The notes beneath the pieces are model-generated. The model saw only the letters and a list, made by a program, of their open reading frames with translations. It was not told the origin of the DNA and did not search any database. The position numbers and the translations under genes are program-made. Below are positions 1 to 9,983 of a stretch of DNA of 64,000 nt, piece by piece (position 1 is the stretch's first letter; each line of letters opens with the position of its first letter). The stretch comes from Winslowiella toletana (lineage in GTDB: Bacteria > Pseudomonadota > Gammaproteobacteria > Enterobacterales > Enterobacteriaceae). The stretch lies in the NCBI RefSeq assembly GCF_017875465.1, contig NZ_JAGGMQ010000001.1:3472001-3536000 (forward strand). Direction: 5' to 3'.

Positions 1-534
1 CATATAGACTTCACCTTCCTCTTCTGAGTCGGTGTTGATCAGGATATCCGCCTGCAACCAGCCAGCCTGCAGACCAAAAGCGCCATCCATACCAGACTCT
101 TCGGTCATGGTCAGCAGCACTTCCAGCGGACCATGCTCAAGGCTGTCGTCGGCCAGCACCGCCAGCGCTGACGCCATACCGATACCGTTATCCGCGCCCA
201 GCGTGGTGCCGCGTGCTTTTACCCACTCGCCATCAACCCATGGCTGAATCGGATCTTTAGTAAAGTCGTGTACCGTGTCGTTATTTTTCTGCGGCACCAT
301 ATCCAGGTGCGCCTGTAGCGCAACCGGTTTGCGGTTTTCCATTCCCGGCGTCGCCGGTTTGCGGATCAGAATATTGCCCACTTTATCGCGATCAACCCAG
401 AAGCCTTTCTCTTTGGCCCAGGACAGAATATGTTCAGCCAGCGCTTCTTCATGATAAGAGGGATGCGGAATAGAGCAGATTTTGGCAAAAATATCCCACA
501 GCGGCTGTGGTGATAGTTGAGACAATTCAGACAC
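1..534 (-). CDS. pepD: Aminoacyl-histidine dipeptidase (peptidase D), N-terminal part
   Basis: Cytosolic zinc dipeptidase that hydrolyses Xaa-His and many other dipeptides (family M20/M25). The 178 codons present start at a GTG (534-532) giving [16 protein letters not shown], which matches the E. coli PepD N-terminus almost residue for residue; the GTG start is chosen on that basis and because no upstream ATG lies in frame with similarity. Metal-site elements visible are the QAHLDMVPQ segment and the later LGADNGIG and TEESGMDG segments typical of M20 enzymes. The gene runs off the left edge of the window, so its C-terminal part is absent. It is divergent from gpt, as in E. coli. Confidence 0.97.
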   Translation of the reverse strand, partial: MSELSQLSPQPLWDIFAKICSIPHPSYHEEALAEHILSWAKEKGFWVDRDKVGNILIRKPATPGMENRKPVALQAHLDMVPQKNNDTVHDFTKDPIQPWVDGEWVKARGTTLGADNGIGMASALAVLADDSLEHGPLEVLLTMTEESGMDGAFGLQAGWLQADILINTDSEEEGEVYM

Positions 535-786
535 GATAAGTCTCCTGTTTCGGCAACCGGTATGTCCGGTGCGTCGCAAAGTTTCCAGTAAAAGATCGCC
601 GTCAGCGAATCTGACGTGATAAGCCTGAGAATACCACCGTTTAGCGCACCTTGCGCAACCAGCAGCGCTAAAAAGCCGCAACCAGGCACACAGGTGCTGG
701 TTTTTAGCGCTTCAGATCCTTATAATCTCGCGCAACCTTTTCCCATTGCATACTTTTAAGCCAATATTGTTGGCCGGGATTCCTTT

Positions 787-1245
787 ATGAGCGAAAAATA
801 CGTCGTCACCTGGGACATGTTACAGATCCATGCCCGTAAACTGGCTCAGCGCCTGCTGCCTGTGGAACAATGGAAAGGCATTATCGCGGTCAGCCGCGGT
901 GGTCTGGTTCCGGCTTCATTACTGGCACGTGAACTGTGCATCCGTTATGTTGATACCGTATGTATCTCCAGCTATGACCACGATAATCAGCGCGAAATGA
1001 CCGTGCTGAAGCGCGCAGAAGGCGATGGCGAAGGCTTTATCGTGATTGATGACCTGGTGGATACCGGTGGTACCGCGCAGGCGATCCGCGATATGTATCC
1101 AAAAGCGCGCTTTGTGACGATTTTTGCCAAACCGGCAGGTCGTCCGCTGGTCGACGATTATGTGGTCGATATCCCGCAGGATACCTGGATTGAGCAGCCG
1201 TGGGATATGGGCGTGGTGTATGTCCCGCCAATTGTGAAAGGCTGA
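787..1245 (+). CDS. gpt: Xanthine-guanine phosphoribosyltransferase
   Basis: Purine salvage enzyme converting guanine, xanthine and less well hypoxanthine with PRPP to the nucleotides, peripheral at the inner membrane. The 152-residue length equals E. coli Gpt. The PRPP-binding signature is seen as [12 protein letters not shown] near residues 86-97, and the IAVSRGG segment near residue 37 is the PPi loop. It is monocistronic, divergent from pepD, and followed by a strong hairpin at 1275-1301. Gene order pepD-gpt-frsA is conserved in enteric bacteria, which supports the symbol. Confidence 0.97.
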   Translation: MSEKYVVTWDMLQIHARKLAQRLLPVEQWKGIIAVSRGGLVPASLLARELCIRYVDTVCISSYDHDNQREMTVLKRAEGDGEGFIVIDDLVDTGGTAQAIRDMYPKARFVTIFAKPAGRPLVDDYVVDIPQDTWIEQPWDMGVVYVPPIVKG

Positions 1246-1274
1246 TTCACCCGCCATCTTTGATCCACATTAAT

Positions 1275-1305
1275 ACAACGCCCGCTTTTGCCGGGCGTTG
1301 TTGTT
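1275..1305 (+). terminator. Rho-independent terminator of gpt
   Basis: Perfect 10-bp inverted repeat ACAACGCCCG (1275-1284) and CGGGCGTTGT (1292-1301) with a 7-nt loop, then a short T-rich run (tgttt). It begins 30 bp after the gpt stop and lies just upstream of the frsA start. Confidence 0.85.
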
Positions 1306-1366
1306 TCTGCCCGTCACCAGGTTAAACTGTCTTTCCGTCAGGCTGCGCAGGAAGGAAAGCTTCATA

Positions 1367-2614
1367 ATGACTCCCAAAAATCTCAGTGAAGAGCTGTTCA
1401 AGCCCCGCTTTAAGCATCCCGAAACGTCTTCTCTGGTGAAACGCCGTCATTACTCGACGCAAAGTGTGCAATCGACACTGGATGGCGAACATCACGCAGG
1501 CTGGTATCGCATGATTAACCGCCTGATGTGGGCATGGCGTGGTTTACCATTGCTGGAAATTAGCGAAGTGCTGGCGCGGATTGCGGTCAGCGATGCCGGG
1601 CGTACCAACGAAAAACATCTTGATACGGTGATTGGCTATCGCGGCGGCAACTGGATTTATGAGTGGTCGAAACAGGCGGGGATGTGGCAGCAACAGGCGA
1701 TGGAAGCCACTGACGACCTTACCGCCGGTGAGAACTGGCTGCATGCCGCCAACCTCTACAGCATTGCCAGTTATCCACATATTAAAGGCGATGAACTGGC
1801 GGATCAGGCGCAGCTGCTGGCGAACCGGGCTTACGAAGAGGCCGCGCCGCGACTGGCCGGTGAGCTGAAAGAGCTGGCGTTCACCATTGCTGACGTTGGC
1901 GTTATCTCCGGCTTTCTGCATATGCCAAAGCAGGTGGCGGCGCCTTATCCGACGGTCATTATGTGTGGCGGCCTCGACACGTTGCAAACCGACTATTACC
2001 GCTTTTTCCATGACTACCTTGCGCCGCGTGGCATTGCCATGCTGACCATTGATATGCCATCGGTAGGATTCTCGGCGAAATGCAAACTTAGCCAGGACAC
2101 CAGCTTGCTGCATCAGCAGGTATTGCGCCAGCTGGAGTCAGTGGCGTGGGTTGACCATACTCGTGTCGCCGCTTTTGGTTACCGTTTTGGCGCTAATATT
2201 GCGGTGCGTCTGGCGTACCTGGAAGCGCCGCGTCTGCGTGCGGTGGCCTGTCTGGGACCGGTGGTGCATAGCCTGCTGACCGATATCCAGCGGCAAAACG
2301 CGGTGCCGGATATGTATATGGATATGCTCGCCAGCCGCATGGGCATGGCGAATGCCAGCGACAGCGCGCTGCGTACCGAACTGAATCGCTATTCGTTAAA
2401 AATGCAGGGGCTGCTGGGACGCCGTACGCCAACGCCAATGCTGTCCGGTTACTGGGATAACGATCCGTTTAGCCCGGAAGAGGATTCACGCTTAATCGTC
2501 AACTCGTCCGCCGACGGCAAACTGCTGCCGATTACATTCTCGCCGGTGTTGCAGAATTTCGACGACGCGTTACAAAAAATTTGTGACTGGCTCGCCAGGC
2601 AGTTGCAGAGATGA
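1367..2614 (+). CDS. frsA: Alpha/beta-hydrolase FrsA (fermentation/respiration switch family)
   Basis: Homologue of YafA/FrsA, an esterase-like alpha/beta-hydrolase (DUF1100) first described as a partner of unphosphorylated enzyme IIA-Glc; the physiological substrate is uncertain. The chosen ATG at 1367 follows a GGAAGGA ribosome site and gives 415 residues ([19 protein letters not shown]), the family length; a longer reading frame upstream lacks such support. A core region around residues 195-330 has the hydrolase strands, with GFLHMPKQ and the VIMCGGLD oxyanion-type turn. Where FrsA homologues have a weak nucleophile elbow, this copy has [12 protein letters not shown], with Tyr in the nucleophile position instead of the usual Ser. 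Located between gpt and crl, as in E. coli. Confidence 0.93.
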   Translation: MTPKNLSEELFKPRFKHPETSSLVKRRHYSTQSVQSTLDGEHHAGWYRMINRLMWAWRGLPLLEISEVLARIAVSDAGRTNEKHLDTVIGYRGGNWIYEWSKQAGMWQQQAMEATDDLTAGENWLHAANLYSIASYPHIKGDELADQAQLLANRAYEEAAPRLAGELKELAFTIADVGVISGFLHMPKQVAAPYPTVIMCGGLDTLQTDYYRFFHDYLAPRGIAMLTIDMPSVGFSAKCKLSQDTSLLHQQVLRQLESVAWVDHTRVAAFGYRFGANIAVRLAYLEAPRLRAVACLGPVVHSLLTDIQRQNAVPDMYMDMLASRMGMANASDSALRTELNRYSLKMQGLLGRRTPTPMLSGYWDNDPFSPEEDSRLIVNSSADGKLLPITFSPVLQNFDDALQKICDWLARQLQR

Positions 2615-2670
2615 GTTGCTATTATTCAGCAGTTTGCTACAAATGAGGCAACATCACAGGAGGTTTAATC

Positions 2671-3072
2671 ATGACGTTACCGAGTGGACACCCGAAAAGC
2701 CGGTTAATGAAACGTTTCGCTGCTCTGGGTCCCTATATCCGCGAGAACAAATGCGACAACGATCGCTTTTTCTTTGACTGCCTGGCAGTTTGCGTCAATG
2801 TCAAACCTGCACCCGAAGAGCGTGAGTTCTGGGGCTGGTGGATGGAGCTGGAAGCAGAGTCCGATCGCTTTACCTATGAGTACCATTTTGGCCTGTTTGA
2901 TAAAGAGGGCAACTGGAAGCCAACAGCAATCAAGGGTAAAGAGAACAATCAGAAACTGGAAGAGACCCTGCGTAATTTCCATGAGCGTCTGAAAGAATTA
3001 CTCGTGGGCATGGAGCTGGGATTAGTGCCTGCGGAACACTTTAACGATCAGCCGGTAAAACTGACTGCCTGA
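2671..3072 (+). CDS. crl: Sigma-factor-binding protein Crl
   Basis: Crl binds sigma-S and promotes its assembly with core RNA polymerase, raising expression of stationary-phase genes such as curli. The predicted protein has 133 residues, exactly the E. coli length, and keeps the conserved segments [28 protein letters not shown] and [11 protein letters not shown] good ribosome site (AGGAGG, 2659-2664) precedes the ATG. It is convergent with phoE, separated by a hairpin at 3101-3128 that can serve both. Confidence 0.97.
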   Translation: MTLPSGHPKSRLMKRFAALGPYIRENKCDNDRFFFDCLAVCVNVKPAPEEREFWGWWMELEAESDRFTYEYHFGLFDKEGNWKPTAIKGKENNQKLEETLRNFHERLKELLVGMELGLVPAEHFNDQPVKLTA

Positions 3073-3100
3073 TAAGACAGTGATTGCTAAATAAACAGGA

Positions 3101-3131
3101 AAGGCCGCTCACACTGTGAACGGCCTTTTTT
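3101..3131. terminator. Shared terminator between crl and phoE
   Basis: Inverted repeat AAGGCCG (3101-3107) and CGGCCTT (3121-3127) with inner CAC/GTG pairing, followed by a T run on the + strand. It sits between the convergent crl and phoE genes. Confidence 0.85.
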
Positions 3132-3189
3132 TACAGACACATAACGAGGGTAAGACAACCGCATCCGTGGCAGGATGCGGGGAGACAGC

Positions 3190-4290
3190 TTAGAACTGGT
3201 AAGTCATACCGACAGCAACGATATCGTCGGTGTTTTTCGCCAGTTTGTTATCGTCGTTCAGCAGGTTGATTTTGTAATCAACAAACGCGGACATGTTTTT
3301 GTTGAAGTAGTAAGTCGCGCCAACGTCAGCAAATTTAACGTAGTCAGCATCGCCAACGCCGTTTTCGATATCTTTCGCTTTAGTCTGCACGTAAGCCAGT
3401 GACGGACGTAAACCGAAATCGAACTGATACTGAGCCACTAACTCAATATTCTGCATTTTGTTAGCGTAACCGCTAACCGCCAGATCGGCGCCATTAATCT
3501 GCGCGGTGCCGCTGATCGGGTTCATATTACGTGTTTCAGCATAGGTCGCGGCCAGATAAACACCGTTGTTGTCATATTTCAGACCGGTCGCCCAGGCTTC
3601 AGCTTTATCGCCACCGCCGTAAGTTGAGGTTTTCTGGTTCAGCACGCGGTTAGAAGAAGACACCGCACCGTTAATGGTCAGGCTATCCATCAGGGTATAG
3701 GCGAGTGATGCCGCCATACCGTCGCCGTTAGCGGTGGAGCCCTGGCGCGTGGTGCTCTCATTTTTGCCCTGATACTGCAGGCCGAGCTTCAGGCCATCAA
3801 CCAGACCAAAGAAGTTGTTGTTACGGTAAGTCGCTACACCATTGGTACGGGACAGCATATAGATATCTGCGCCGGTATAACCTGTGCCGCCGAACTCAGG
3901 CATCATATCGGTGAACGCTTCAACGTCATAGATCAGGCCATAGTTACGACCGTAATCAAATGAGCCGTAATCGCCTGCTTTCAGACCGGCAAAACCTAAA
4001 CGGGTTTTGGTGCCGGTAGTGCCATCGCTTTCTGCGTTACTGGCAGGCATATGGTATTCCCACTGGCCGTAACCGGTCAGCAGGTCATTAATCTGGGTCT
4101 GGCCCTTAAAGCCGATACGCACATATGACTTATCGCCATCGTTGCTGGCGCTGTCACTCAGGTAGTGCATGGCTTTAACTTTGCCGTAGAAATCCAGCTT
4201 GTTGCCATCTTTGTTATAAATTTCCGCTGCGTGTGCTGAGGTGGTCAGGGCCAGTGCGGCCGTCAAAATTGCCAGAGCGCTCTTCTTCAT
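3190..4290 (-). CDS. phoE: Trimeric outer-membrane porin, PhoE type
   Basis: General diffusion porin of the OmpC/OmpF/PhoE family, 366 residues including a 21-residue signal peptide (cleavage after SAHA, mature [15 protein letters not shown]). The protein ends in FxYQF-like VGMTYQF with terminal Phe, needed for Bam-mediated insertion. Sequence alone does not separate PhoE from OmpC well, but position between crl and proB and a clear Pho box upstream (4371-4388) argue for the phosphate-starvation porin. Ribosome site GGGAAG is about 9 nt before the ATG. Expected to be induced by PhoB. Confidence 0.92.
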   Translation of the reverse strand: MKKSALAILTAALALTTSAHAAEIYNKDGNKLDFYGKVKAMHYLSDSASNDGDKSYVRIGFKGQTQINDLLTGYGQWEYHMPASNAESDGTTGTKTRLGFAGLKAGDYGSFDYGRNYGLIYDVEAFTDMMPEFGGTGYTGADIYMLSRTNGVATYRNNNFFGLVDGLKLGLQYQGKNESTTRQGSTANGDGMAASLAYTLMDSLTINGAVSSSNRVLNQKTSTYGGGDKAEAWATGLKYDNNGVYLAATYAETRNMNPISGTAQINGADLAVSGYANKMQNIELVAQYQFDFGLRPSLAYVQTKAKDIENGVGDADYVKFADVGATYYFNKNMSAFVDYKINLLNDDNKLAKNTDDIVAVGMTYQF

Positions 4291-4354
4291 TTAATAGACT
4301 TCCCGAATAAGTAAAATAACATTTTGCCTTGTAGGCTCTTGTTAACGCAGGAAC

Positions 4355-4388
4355 GTTTTACCCTGACAGGATGAAAGTTTTATGACAT
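4355..4388 (-). promoter_or_regulatory. PhoB-dependent promoter of phoE (Pho box plus -10)
   Basis: On the minus strand 4388-4371 reads as two 7-bp direct repeats separated by AT-rich 4 bp (aTGTCAT-AAAA-CTtTCAT), matching 16 of 18 positions of the recalled Pho box CTGTCATA(A/T)A(A/T)CTGTCA(C/T). A candidate -10 (TAAAAC, 4360-4355) follows after exactly 10 bp, the spacing known for PhoB-activated promoters in which the box replaces the -35 element. Confidence 0.85.
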
Positions 4389-4535
4389 TTTTTCTGATTT
4401 CTTGTTAATTGCGAACTTTTGGTCTACGCCATTGTCCGCGCTATTTTGTGCTTTTCCGCCGCTGGCTGTTGGCTTAACCGGTCACACCTGATTAAATGGC
4501 TGTTTGCAGACTTTTTTTACCAACGGCAGGAAATA

Positions 4536-5639
4536 ATGAGCGGCAGTCAGACCCTGGTGGTTAAATTAGGTACCAGCGTCCTTACCGGCGGATCACGTCG
4601 GTTAAATCGGGCACATATCGTTGAACTGGTTCGTCAGTGCGCACAGCAGCATGCGGCCGGACATCGTATCGTTATCGTGACGTCGGGGGCGATGGCCGCC
4701 GGACGGGAACATCTTGGTTACCCCGAACTGCCGCCCACCATCGCCTCAAAGCAGCTGCTGGCTGCGGTGGGGCAGAGCCGTTTAATTCAGTTATGGGAAC
4801 AGCTGTTCTCCATCTACGGCATCCATATTGGCCAGATGCTGCTGACCCGTGCCGATCTTGAAGATCGTGAGCGTTTTCTGAATGCGCGTGACACCTTACG
4901 CGCGCTGCTCGACAACCATATCGTGCCGGTGATTAACGAAAACGATGCGGTGGCGACGGCGGAAATTAAAGTCGGCGATAACGATAATCTCTCGGCGCTG
5001 GCGGCGATGCTGGCGGGTGCTGATAAACTGCTGCTGTTAACTGACCAGCCGGGGCTGTTCACTGCCGATCCGCGCAATAACCCGGCGGCAGAGCTGATTA
5101 GCGATGTACACGGCATTGATGATGCGCTGCGGACTATCGCCGGTGACAGCGTGTCGGGCCTTGGCACCGGCGGTATGGCGACTAAACTACAGGCCGCTGA
5201 TGTCGCCTGTCGTGCCGGCATCGATGTGATTATTGCCGCCGGTAGCCGTGCAGGGGTGATTGGCGATGTGATCGCCGGTCAGCCGGTCGGCACCCGTTTT
5301 CATGCGTTGCAAACGCCACTGGAAAATCGTAAACGCTGGATCTTTGGCGCGCCGCCTGCCGGTGAAATCGTGATTGATGATGGTGCGCTGTCAGCGATGC
5401 TGGAGCGCGGCAGTTCGCTGTTGCCGAAAGGTATCCGTCAGGTTGATGGCAACTTCTCCCGTGGCGAAGTGATCCGTATCCGCAGCCTGCAAGGACGCGA
5501 TGTGGCGCATGGCGTTTCGCGTTATAACAGTGATGCGATGCGCATGATCGCCGGACATCACAGTCAGAAAATCAGTGAAATTCTCGGTTATGAATATGGT
5601 CCGGTAGCCGTTCACCGCGACGATATGATTGTCAGTTAA
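4536..5639 (+). CDS. proB: Glutamate 5-kinase
   Basis: First step of proline synthesis: ATP-dependent phosphorylation of glutamate, feedback inhibited by proline. The start at 4536 follows a GGCAGGAA ribosome site and gives 367 residues, the E. coli length; the open frame extends upstream without similarity. The amino-acid-kinase domain occupies roughly residues 1-260 ([53 protein letters not shown]) and a PUA domain the last 90 residues ([10 protein letters not shown] to the end). Only 10 bp separate it from proA, so the two form the usual proBA operon. Confidence 0.97.
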   Translation: MSGSQTLVVKLGTSVLTGGSRRLNRAHIVELVRQCAQQHAAGHRIVIVTSGAMAAGREHLGYPELPPTIASKQLLAAVGQSRLIQLWEQLFSIYGIHIGQMLLTRADLEDRERFLNARDTLRALLDNHIVPVINENDAVATAEIKVGDNDNLSALAAMLAGADKLLLLTDQPGLFTADPRNNPAAELISDVHGIDDALRTIAGDSVSGLGTGGMATKLQAADVACRAGIDVIIAAGSRAGVIGDVIAGQPVGTRFHALQTPLENRKRWIFGAPPAGEIVIDDGALSAMLERGSSLLPKGIRQVDGNFSRGEVIRIRSLQGRDVAHGVSRYNSDAMRMIAGHHSQKISEILGYEYGPVAVHRDDMIVS

Positions 5640-5649
5640 GGAGTTTTCG

Positions 5650-6903
5650 ATGCTTGAGGAAATGGGTAAAGCCGCGAAAGCCGCCTCTTACCAGCTTTCG
5701 GTGTTAACCACCGCGCAGAAAAATCAGGTTCTGCTGACTATCGCCGACAGCCTTGAAGCGCAGAGCGCGGAGATCCTGGCGGCCAACGAACGGGATCTGG
5801 CCGACGCACGGCAGAATGGTATGAGCGCCGCGCTGCTTGATCGCCTGATGCTTAACCCCGCGCGTCTCAAGGGCATCGCCGATGATGTGCGCCAGGTTTG
5901 TCGCCTGGCCGATCCGGTAGGTTTACTGATTGATGGCGGCCAGCTGGATAGCGGGCTGCGTATTGAACGCCGCCGCGTGCCGCTGGGCGTGGTGGGGGTG
6001 ATTTATGAAGCGCGTCCCAATGTGACGGTGGATGTTGCCTCGCTATGCCTGAAGACCGGCAATGCGGTGATTCTGCGCGGCGGCAAAGAGACGTATCGCA
6101 CCAATGGCGCCACCGTACGAGTGATTCAGCGCGCGCTGCAACAGCATGGCCTGCCGGCTGGCGCGGTGCAGGCGATCGAAAGCCCGGATCGTGAACTGGT
6201 GAATCAGCTGCTGAAGCTGGATCGCTATGTCGATATGCTGATCCCACGCGGCGGTGCCGGATTGCATAAGCTTTGTCGTGAACAGTCGACGATTCCGGTG
6301 ATTACCGGCGGGATCGGCGTTTGCCATATCTATGTTGACCAGTCGATTGAACAGGATGCGGCGCTGAAAGTGATTGTTAACGCCAAGAAACAGCGTCCAG
6401 GCGCCTGTAACTCGGTGGAAACCCTGCTGGTGCATCAGGCGCTTGTCGCCACTTTCCTGCCAGCGCTAAGCAGCCGTATGGCGCAGGAAGGCATCAAACT
6501 GCACGCTGACGCACAATCGCTGCCTGTGTTGCAGACGGGTGGCGCAGAGGTGGTGGCGGTGAAAGAGGCGGATTACAACGACGAATGGTTGTCGCTGGAT
6601 CTGAATGTCAAAGTGGTAGCGGATATGGATGAGGCCATCGCGCATATTCGCGAACATGGCACCCAGCACTCCGACGCGATTCTGACCCGCACTATCCAGC
6701 ATGCCGACCGTTTTGTTAAACAGGTCGATTCATCCGCGGTTTACGTCAATGCCAGCACCCGTTTTACCGACGGCGGCGAGTTTGGTTTAGGCGCTGAAGT
6801 GGCGGTGAGCACGCAGAAACTGCATGCGCGCGGCCCGATGGGGCTGGAAGCGTTAACCACCTACAAATGGATCGCTTACGGCGACGATACAATCCGCGGA
6901 TAA
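5650..6903 (+). CDS. proA: Gamma-glutamyl phosphate reductase
   Basis: Second proline-synthesis enzyme, NADPH-dependent reduction of glutamyl 5-phosphate to the semialdehyde; ALDH superfamily. The start at 5650 ([14 protein letters not shown]) gives 417 residues as in E. coli ProA; an earlier in-frame start inside proB is not used by relatives. The catalytic cysteine is in the [13 protein letters not shown] segment near residue 255, and the C-terminal [19 protein letters not shown] and [10 protein letters not shown] blocks are conserved. Second gene of proBA; the downstream exporter gene begins 25 bp later and may be cotranscribed. Confidence 0.97.
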   Translation: MLEEMGKAAKAASYQLSVLTTAQKNQVLLTIADSLEAQSAEILAANERDLADARQNGMSAALLDRLMLNPARLKGIADDVRQVCRLADPVGLLIDGGQLDSGLRIERRRVPLGVVGVIYEARPNVTVDVASLCLKTGNAVILRGGKETYRTNGATVRVIQRALQQHGLPAGAVQAIESPDRELVNQLLKLDRYVDMLIPRGGAGLHKLCREQSTIPVITGGIGVCHIYVDQSIEQDAALKVIVNAKKQRPGACNSVETLLVHQALVATFLPALSSRMAQEGIKLHADAQSLPVLQTGGAEVVAVKEADYNDEWLSLDLNVKVVADMDEAIAHIREHGTQHSDAILTRTIQHADRFVKQVDSSAVYVNASTRFTDGGEFGLGAEVAVSTQKLHARGPMGLEALTTYKWIAYGDDTIRG

Positions 6904-6928
6904 CGCGGGCACTGGCAGGAGAAGAAAT

Positions 6929-7555
6929 TTGACGCTTTCTCAATGGTTACCTTTTGCTGCTATCGCCCTTGGCCTGGTGCTGACGCCCGGGCCAAATATG
7001 ATTTATCTGGTGTCGCGCTCCATCTGCCAGGGGCATAAAGCCGGTCTGATTTCGCTGGCTGGTGTGGCGCTGGGGTTTATTTTCTATATGTTCTGCGCCG
7101 CCCTCGGCATTACCGCGCTGGTGATGGCGGTGCCTTTTGCTTATGACGCATTACGCATTGCTGGCGCGCTCTATCTGCTGTGGCTGGCCTGGCAATCGTT
7201 GCGCAATGGCGCCTCGCCTTTTCAGCTACGTACGCTAAAACCTGACAGCCCACGCAAACTGTTTACCATGGGGCTGATTACCAACCTGCTTAATCCCAAA
7301 GCGGCAGTGCTCTATCTCTCTCTGTTACCGCAATTTATTGATCCGTCTCAGGGCAATGTGCTGGCGCAATCCCTGACGCTGGGTTTCAGTCAGATAGTTA
7401 TCAGTATGCTGGTAAATGGTGCGATTATCTTTACCGCAGGCTCTGTTGCGCAATTCCTCTCCGGTCGCCCGTTATGGCAACGTGTTCAGCGCTGGTTAAT
7501 GGCTACGGTATTGGCCGGGCTGGCGGTGCGCATGGTGATGGATGTGCGGAAGTAA
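6929..7555 (+). CDS. LysE/RhtB-family amino-acid exporter
   Basis: Inner-membrane exporter of the LysE/RhtB superfamily, 208 residues with about five to six hydrophobic segments and the family signature TPGPNMIYLVSRS at residues 20-32, plus the NLLNPKAAVLYLS motif near residue 118. The start is a TTG (6929-6931) behind GGAGAAG; no ATG gives the N-terminal helix, so TTG is preferred. The substrate cannot be told from sequence; homoserine, threonine and leucine are typical for the family. Placement directly behind proBA is not standard in E. coli, but a proline-related role is only a guess. Confidence 0.85.
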   Translation: MTLSQWLPFAAIALGLVLTPGPNMIYLVSRSICQGHKAGLISLAGVALGFIFYMFCAALGITALVMAVPFAYDALRIAGALYLLWLAWQSLRNGASPFQLRTLKPDSPRKLFTMGLITNLLNPKAAVLYLSLLPQFIDPSQGNVLAQSLTLGFSQIVISMLVNGAIIFTAGSVAQFLSGRPLWQRVQRWLMATVLAGLAVRMVMDVRK

Positions 7556-7592
7556 GCCGAATTCATCCATCACCCACGCAGCTTAGCCGATA

Positions 7593-8267
7593 TTACCAGG
7601 CCAGCGCATTGCCGGTATAATCGATATAGTGATGGCCACCTTTGCCGGGCCATTTTTCCAGCTGATCGGCAATACCACTGGCGCTTTCTGCAACCGTCAG
7701 GGTTGCTTCACTGCCCCCCATATCGGTTTGCACCCAGCCTGGATGCACGCAGAGCAACGTTTGTCCGTGCGGCGCGGTAGACTGGGTAAGTTCGCGTGAC
7801 AGCATATTCAGCGCCGCTTTACTGGCGGCATACAGCGGATAAGTTGCGTCGTTATTTTCATTCAGACTGGCCAGTTGCGATGACATCAGGGCCAGAATGC
7901 CGGTTTTTGGCGTCAGCAGGGGCAGCAGTTCTGCAGCACAGCGCACCGGGGAGAAAGCATTGGTGGTAAACAGGGCAAGAAGTTCAGCATCGCTGGCCTG
8001 CATAATATCCTGATGATCAGGGCCAAATACGCCTGCATTAATAAAAATCACCTCAAACTGGCTGGTGCTGAGTGGTTCCTGCAGGGCGCTGCGCTGCCCG
8101 GCGTCATTAATATCCAGCGTCAGCCAGTCGATGGTCGGGTGAGATTCAGGAATTGCGTTACGGGTGGTGGCGCTAACCTGCCATCCGCGTTCGGCCAGCG
8201 TATTTGCCAGCCCTAAACCAATACCACGTGAAGCTCCGATAATAAGGGCATGTTTACTGTTTTCCAC
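7593..8267 (-). CDS. Short-chain dehydrogenase/reductase (C-factor-like)
   Basis: NAD(P)-dependent SDR of 224 residues. The nucleotide-binding GASRGIG motif is at residues 12-18, the NAG motif appears as INAGVFGP, and the active-site YxxxK is YAASKAA near residue 145. The short length and the C-terminal VHPGWVQTDMGG segment resemble the CsgA/C-factor and YciK-adjacent SDR subgroup, whose substrates are mostly unknown. It is transcribed convergently with the LysE-type gene and away from thrW. Stand-alone gene; no operon partner. Confidence 0.85.
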   Translation of the reverse strand: MENSKHALIIGASRGIGLGLANTLAERGWQVSATTRNAIPESHPTIDWLTLDINDAGQRSALQEPLSTSQFEVIFINAGVFGPDHQDIMQASDAELLALFTTNAFSPVRCAAELLPLLTPKTGILALMSSQLASLNENNDATYPLYAASKAALNMLSRELTQSTAPHGQTLLCVHPGWVQTDMGGSEATLTVAESASGIADQLEKWPGKGGHHYIDYTGNALAW

Positions 8268-8435
8268 GCAAACTCCTGTTAGTTATTGAGGAACAAAGGC
8301 TTACAGAAGTTAAGCATAGCGGAACAGGATAAATATGTAAGATGCGGATCGCGAGAAATATGAATTTATTGCACTGGATCGACAGGGTTAACTATTAATT
8401 AATGGTGGTGGTTTACGCAGTTAGCTGTGCAGGGC

Positions 8436-8464
8436 TTGACTCGGAAAAGCGTTTTTTCTAACGT
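8436..8464 (+). promoter_or_regulatory. Possible promoter of tRNA-Thr
   Basis: TTGACT (8436-8441) matches the sigma-70 -35 element at five of six positions; 17 bp later TAACGT (8459-8464) is only a weak -10. It lies 28 bp before the mature tRNA 5' end. The -10 is poor, so the call is tentative. Confidence 0.4.
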
Positions 8465-8491
8465 ATTAGCTCGCGACATTTCTGCTTTAAA

Positions 8492-8567
8492 GCCGGTATA
8501 GCTCAGCAGGTAGAGCAGTTCATTCGTAATGAAAAGGTCCCGGGTTCGACTCCTGGTATCGGCACCA
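8492..8567 (+). tRNA. thrW: tRNA-Thr (anticodon CGT)
   Basis: 76-nt cloverleaf including encoded CCA. Acceptor arms GCCGGTA and TATCGGC pair (one G-T), D arm GCTC/GAGC, T arm with GGTTCGACTCC. Anticodon CGT at 8525-8527 in the loop TTCGTAA. It differs from E. coli thrW at few positions and occupies the same place behind proBA. The gene is a well known integration site for phages and islands in enterobacteria; the 3' half is intact here. Confidence 0.96.
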
Positions 8568-8627
8568 TCTTCAACACTAAGACAGCGCCAGCATGGTCAA
8601 CAGCAATCCTATGCTGCGGCTACAATT

Positions 8628-9518
8628 TCAGCCGGGTCCATCGCTGGCGGCGGCCAAAAGTGGCACCACCAGATCGCTGATCGGTGTTGGGATGCCATGA
8701 GCCTGACCATATCGCTGCACCACCCCGTTACGGATATCCCATTCCAGCGGGCGACCGGCTTGCCGGTCAGCAAGGATTGAGGTGCCTAAATCGGGCGGAT
8801 AACCATGAAATCCATCAACGATCTGTTGTGGCACTTCGTCGCCCAGTATTGCCCCCGCTGCACGCGCCACCGCAAGGCATTCCCGCAGATAAGCCAGCGA
8901 CAGGCTGGTGATATCGCTGCGGGAAAACATGCCCGCACGGCGACCAGCCAGTACCATTAAGCCAGCGACCGCATTCTGCAAAAGTTTGCGCCATGCGACG
9001 GAGGTGAAATCTGCAGCTACTTCGACTGAGCATCGTGTACCGTGCAAAGCCGCAAGCACCACACCGGTTGCTGGCGTGTCTGGCAAGGTGAGGCGTGGCT
9101 TGTCGCGTAGCCACACCGAAGCATTTGCTTCACGTTGAGCGGGAAACCACACCACTGAAGGCAACACCGTGTTGCCGGACAGGTAACGGGCAAAGAGTGT
9201 TTGTTGCTCAACACCGTTTTGCAGTACGCAGACCACGCTCTCTGCATCGCACAACGCTGCAAGCCACGGCGCCATCGCCTCCACCTGCGTTGATTTTACC
9301 GCGACGAAAACCAGGTCAAAGGGGGTTTTTATGGCGACCGGATCAGTCTGCACTGGCCCTGGCACCACGATCTGGCCACCGTCGAAGCGCAGCTCCAGCT
9401 GTGGATGCGCCGTGCGACCGCAAATTGTCGGCGTGCGTCCGACCTCATGCAACGCCGCCGCGATGGTGGTGCCGATGGCTCCCGGACCGACCAGAGCGAT
9501 TGTTGGATTTTCAGACAT
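8628..9518 (-). CDS. Ketopantoate reductase-like oxidoreductase
   Basis: NADP-dependent 2-dehydropantoate 2-reductase family member, 296 residues from the ATG at 9518, which lies 9 nt after AGGAGG (an ATG two codons earlier is too close to that site). N-terminal Rossmann motif LVGPGAIGTTIA, VKSTQVEAMA segment, and the catalytic-type Lys in WRKLLQNAVAGL near residue 175; the C-terminal helical domain ends with HGIPTPISDLVVPLL. It is probably not the housekeeping panE, because the similarity to E. coli PanE is low and context is an accessory region. It follows the coiled-coil gene at 9540 by 21 bp on the same strand. Confidence 0.78.
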   Translation of the reverse strand: MSENPTIALVGPGAIGTTIAAALHEVGRTPTICGRTAHPQLELRFDGGQIVVPGPVQTDPVAIKTPFDLVFVAVKSTQVEAMAPWLAALCDAESVVCVLQNGVEQQTLFARYLSGNTVLPSVVWFPAQREANASVWLRDKPRLTLPDTPATGVVLAALHGTRCSVEVAADFTSVAWRKLLQNAVAGLMVLAGRRAGMFSRSDITSLSLAYLRECLAVARAAGAILGDEVPQQIVDGFHGYPPDLGTSILADRQAGRPLEWDIRNGVVQRYGQAHGIPTPISDLVVPLLAAASDGPG

Positions 9519-9539
9519 CGTCATAATCCTCCTGTGCCG

Positions 9540-9983
9540 TTATTGCGCTTCTCGCTTTGCTTGCTCAATGCGCATATCACTGATCATGGCAGTCAGTTTA
9601 TCGAGTTTCTCATCGGTTTTACTACTGATGGCATCAAGTTTTGCATCGAATCTGGCACCCATTGCATCAAGTTTTGCATCGAATCTGGCACCCATAGCAT
9701 CAATTTTCGCATCAAGTCTGGCACCCATGGCATCCTGCCTGGCAATCATGGCATCAAATTTCGCATCAACCCTGGCGCCCAATATATCGATTTTGTCATT
9801 AACGCGGTGAAAATCTTCTCTGGTGTCCGCCCTGAGCGTGGAGACTTCCGTTCTTACCTCCGATATCTGGCCCTGGAGATTAACATAAATTGTCCAGGCG
9901 CCTAAGGTGGCAACCCCAAGAGCGCCAATGGCGACGTTAAGCGCACTCCAGAAATTCAAAGGGGAGTTAGGATTAAAGTTCAT
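9540..9983 (-). CDS. Membrane-anchored coiled-coil protein with 11-residue repeats (long paralog)
   Basis: No function recognised. 147 residues from the ATG at 9983, which has a GAGGAG ribosome site; a start 15 codons upstream lacks one. An N-terminal hydrophobic segment (about residues 10-32, ALNVAIGALGVATLGAWTIYV) is followed by a long charged helix: QGQISEVRTEVSTLRADTREDFH, then alternating DAK(F/I/L) and DAMGAR(F/L) blocks of 4+7 residues (hendecads), then SSKTDEKLDKLTAMI. The pattern predicts a coiled coil projecting from the inner membrane. A shorter paralog lies at 11419-11739. The DNA of the repeats is nearly identical (33 bp units, 9631-9729), so copy number may vary. Confidence 0.75.
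   Translation of the reverse strand: MNFNPNSPLNFWSALNVAIGALGVATLGAWTIYVNLQGQISEVRTEVSTLRADTREDFHRVNDKIDILGARVDAKFDAMIARQDAMGARLDAKIDAMGARFDAKLDAMGARFDAKLDAISSKTDEKLDKLTAMISDMRIEQAKREAQ
9631..9750 (-). repeat. 33-bp in-frame tandem repeat in coiled-coil gene
   Basis: Three consecutive 33-bp units at 9631-9663, 9664-9696 and 9697-9729, the first two identical except the last base, the third with a few changes, then a shortened 21-bp unit at 9730-9750. Each unit encodes the 11-residue pair DAMGARx-DAKx on the minus strand. The unit length preserves the reading frame and the hendecad phase. Confidence 0.9.
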
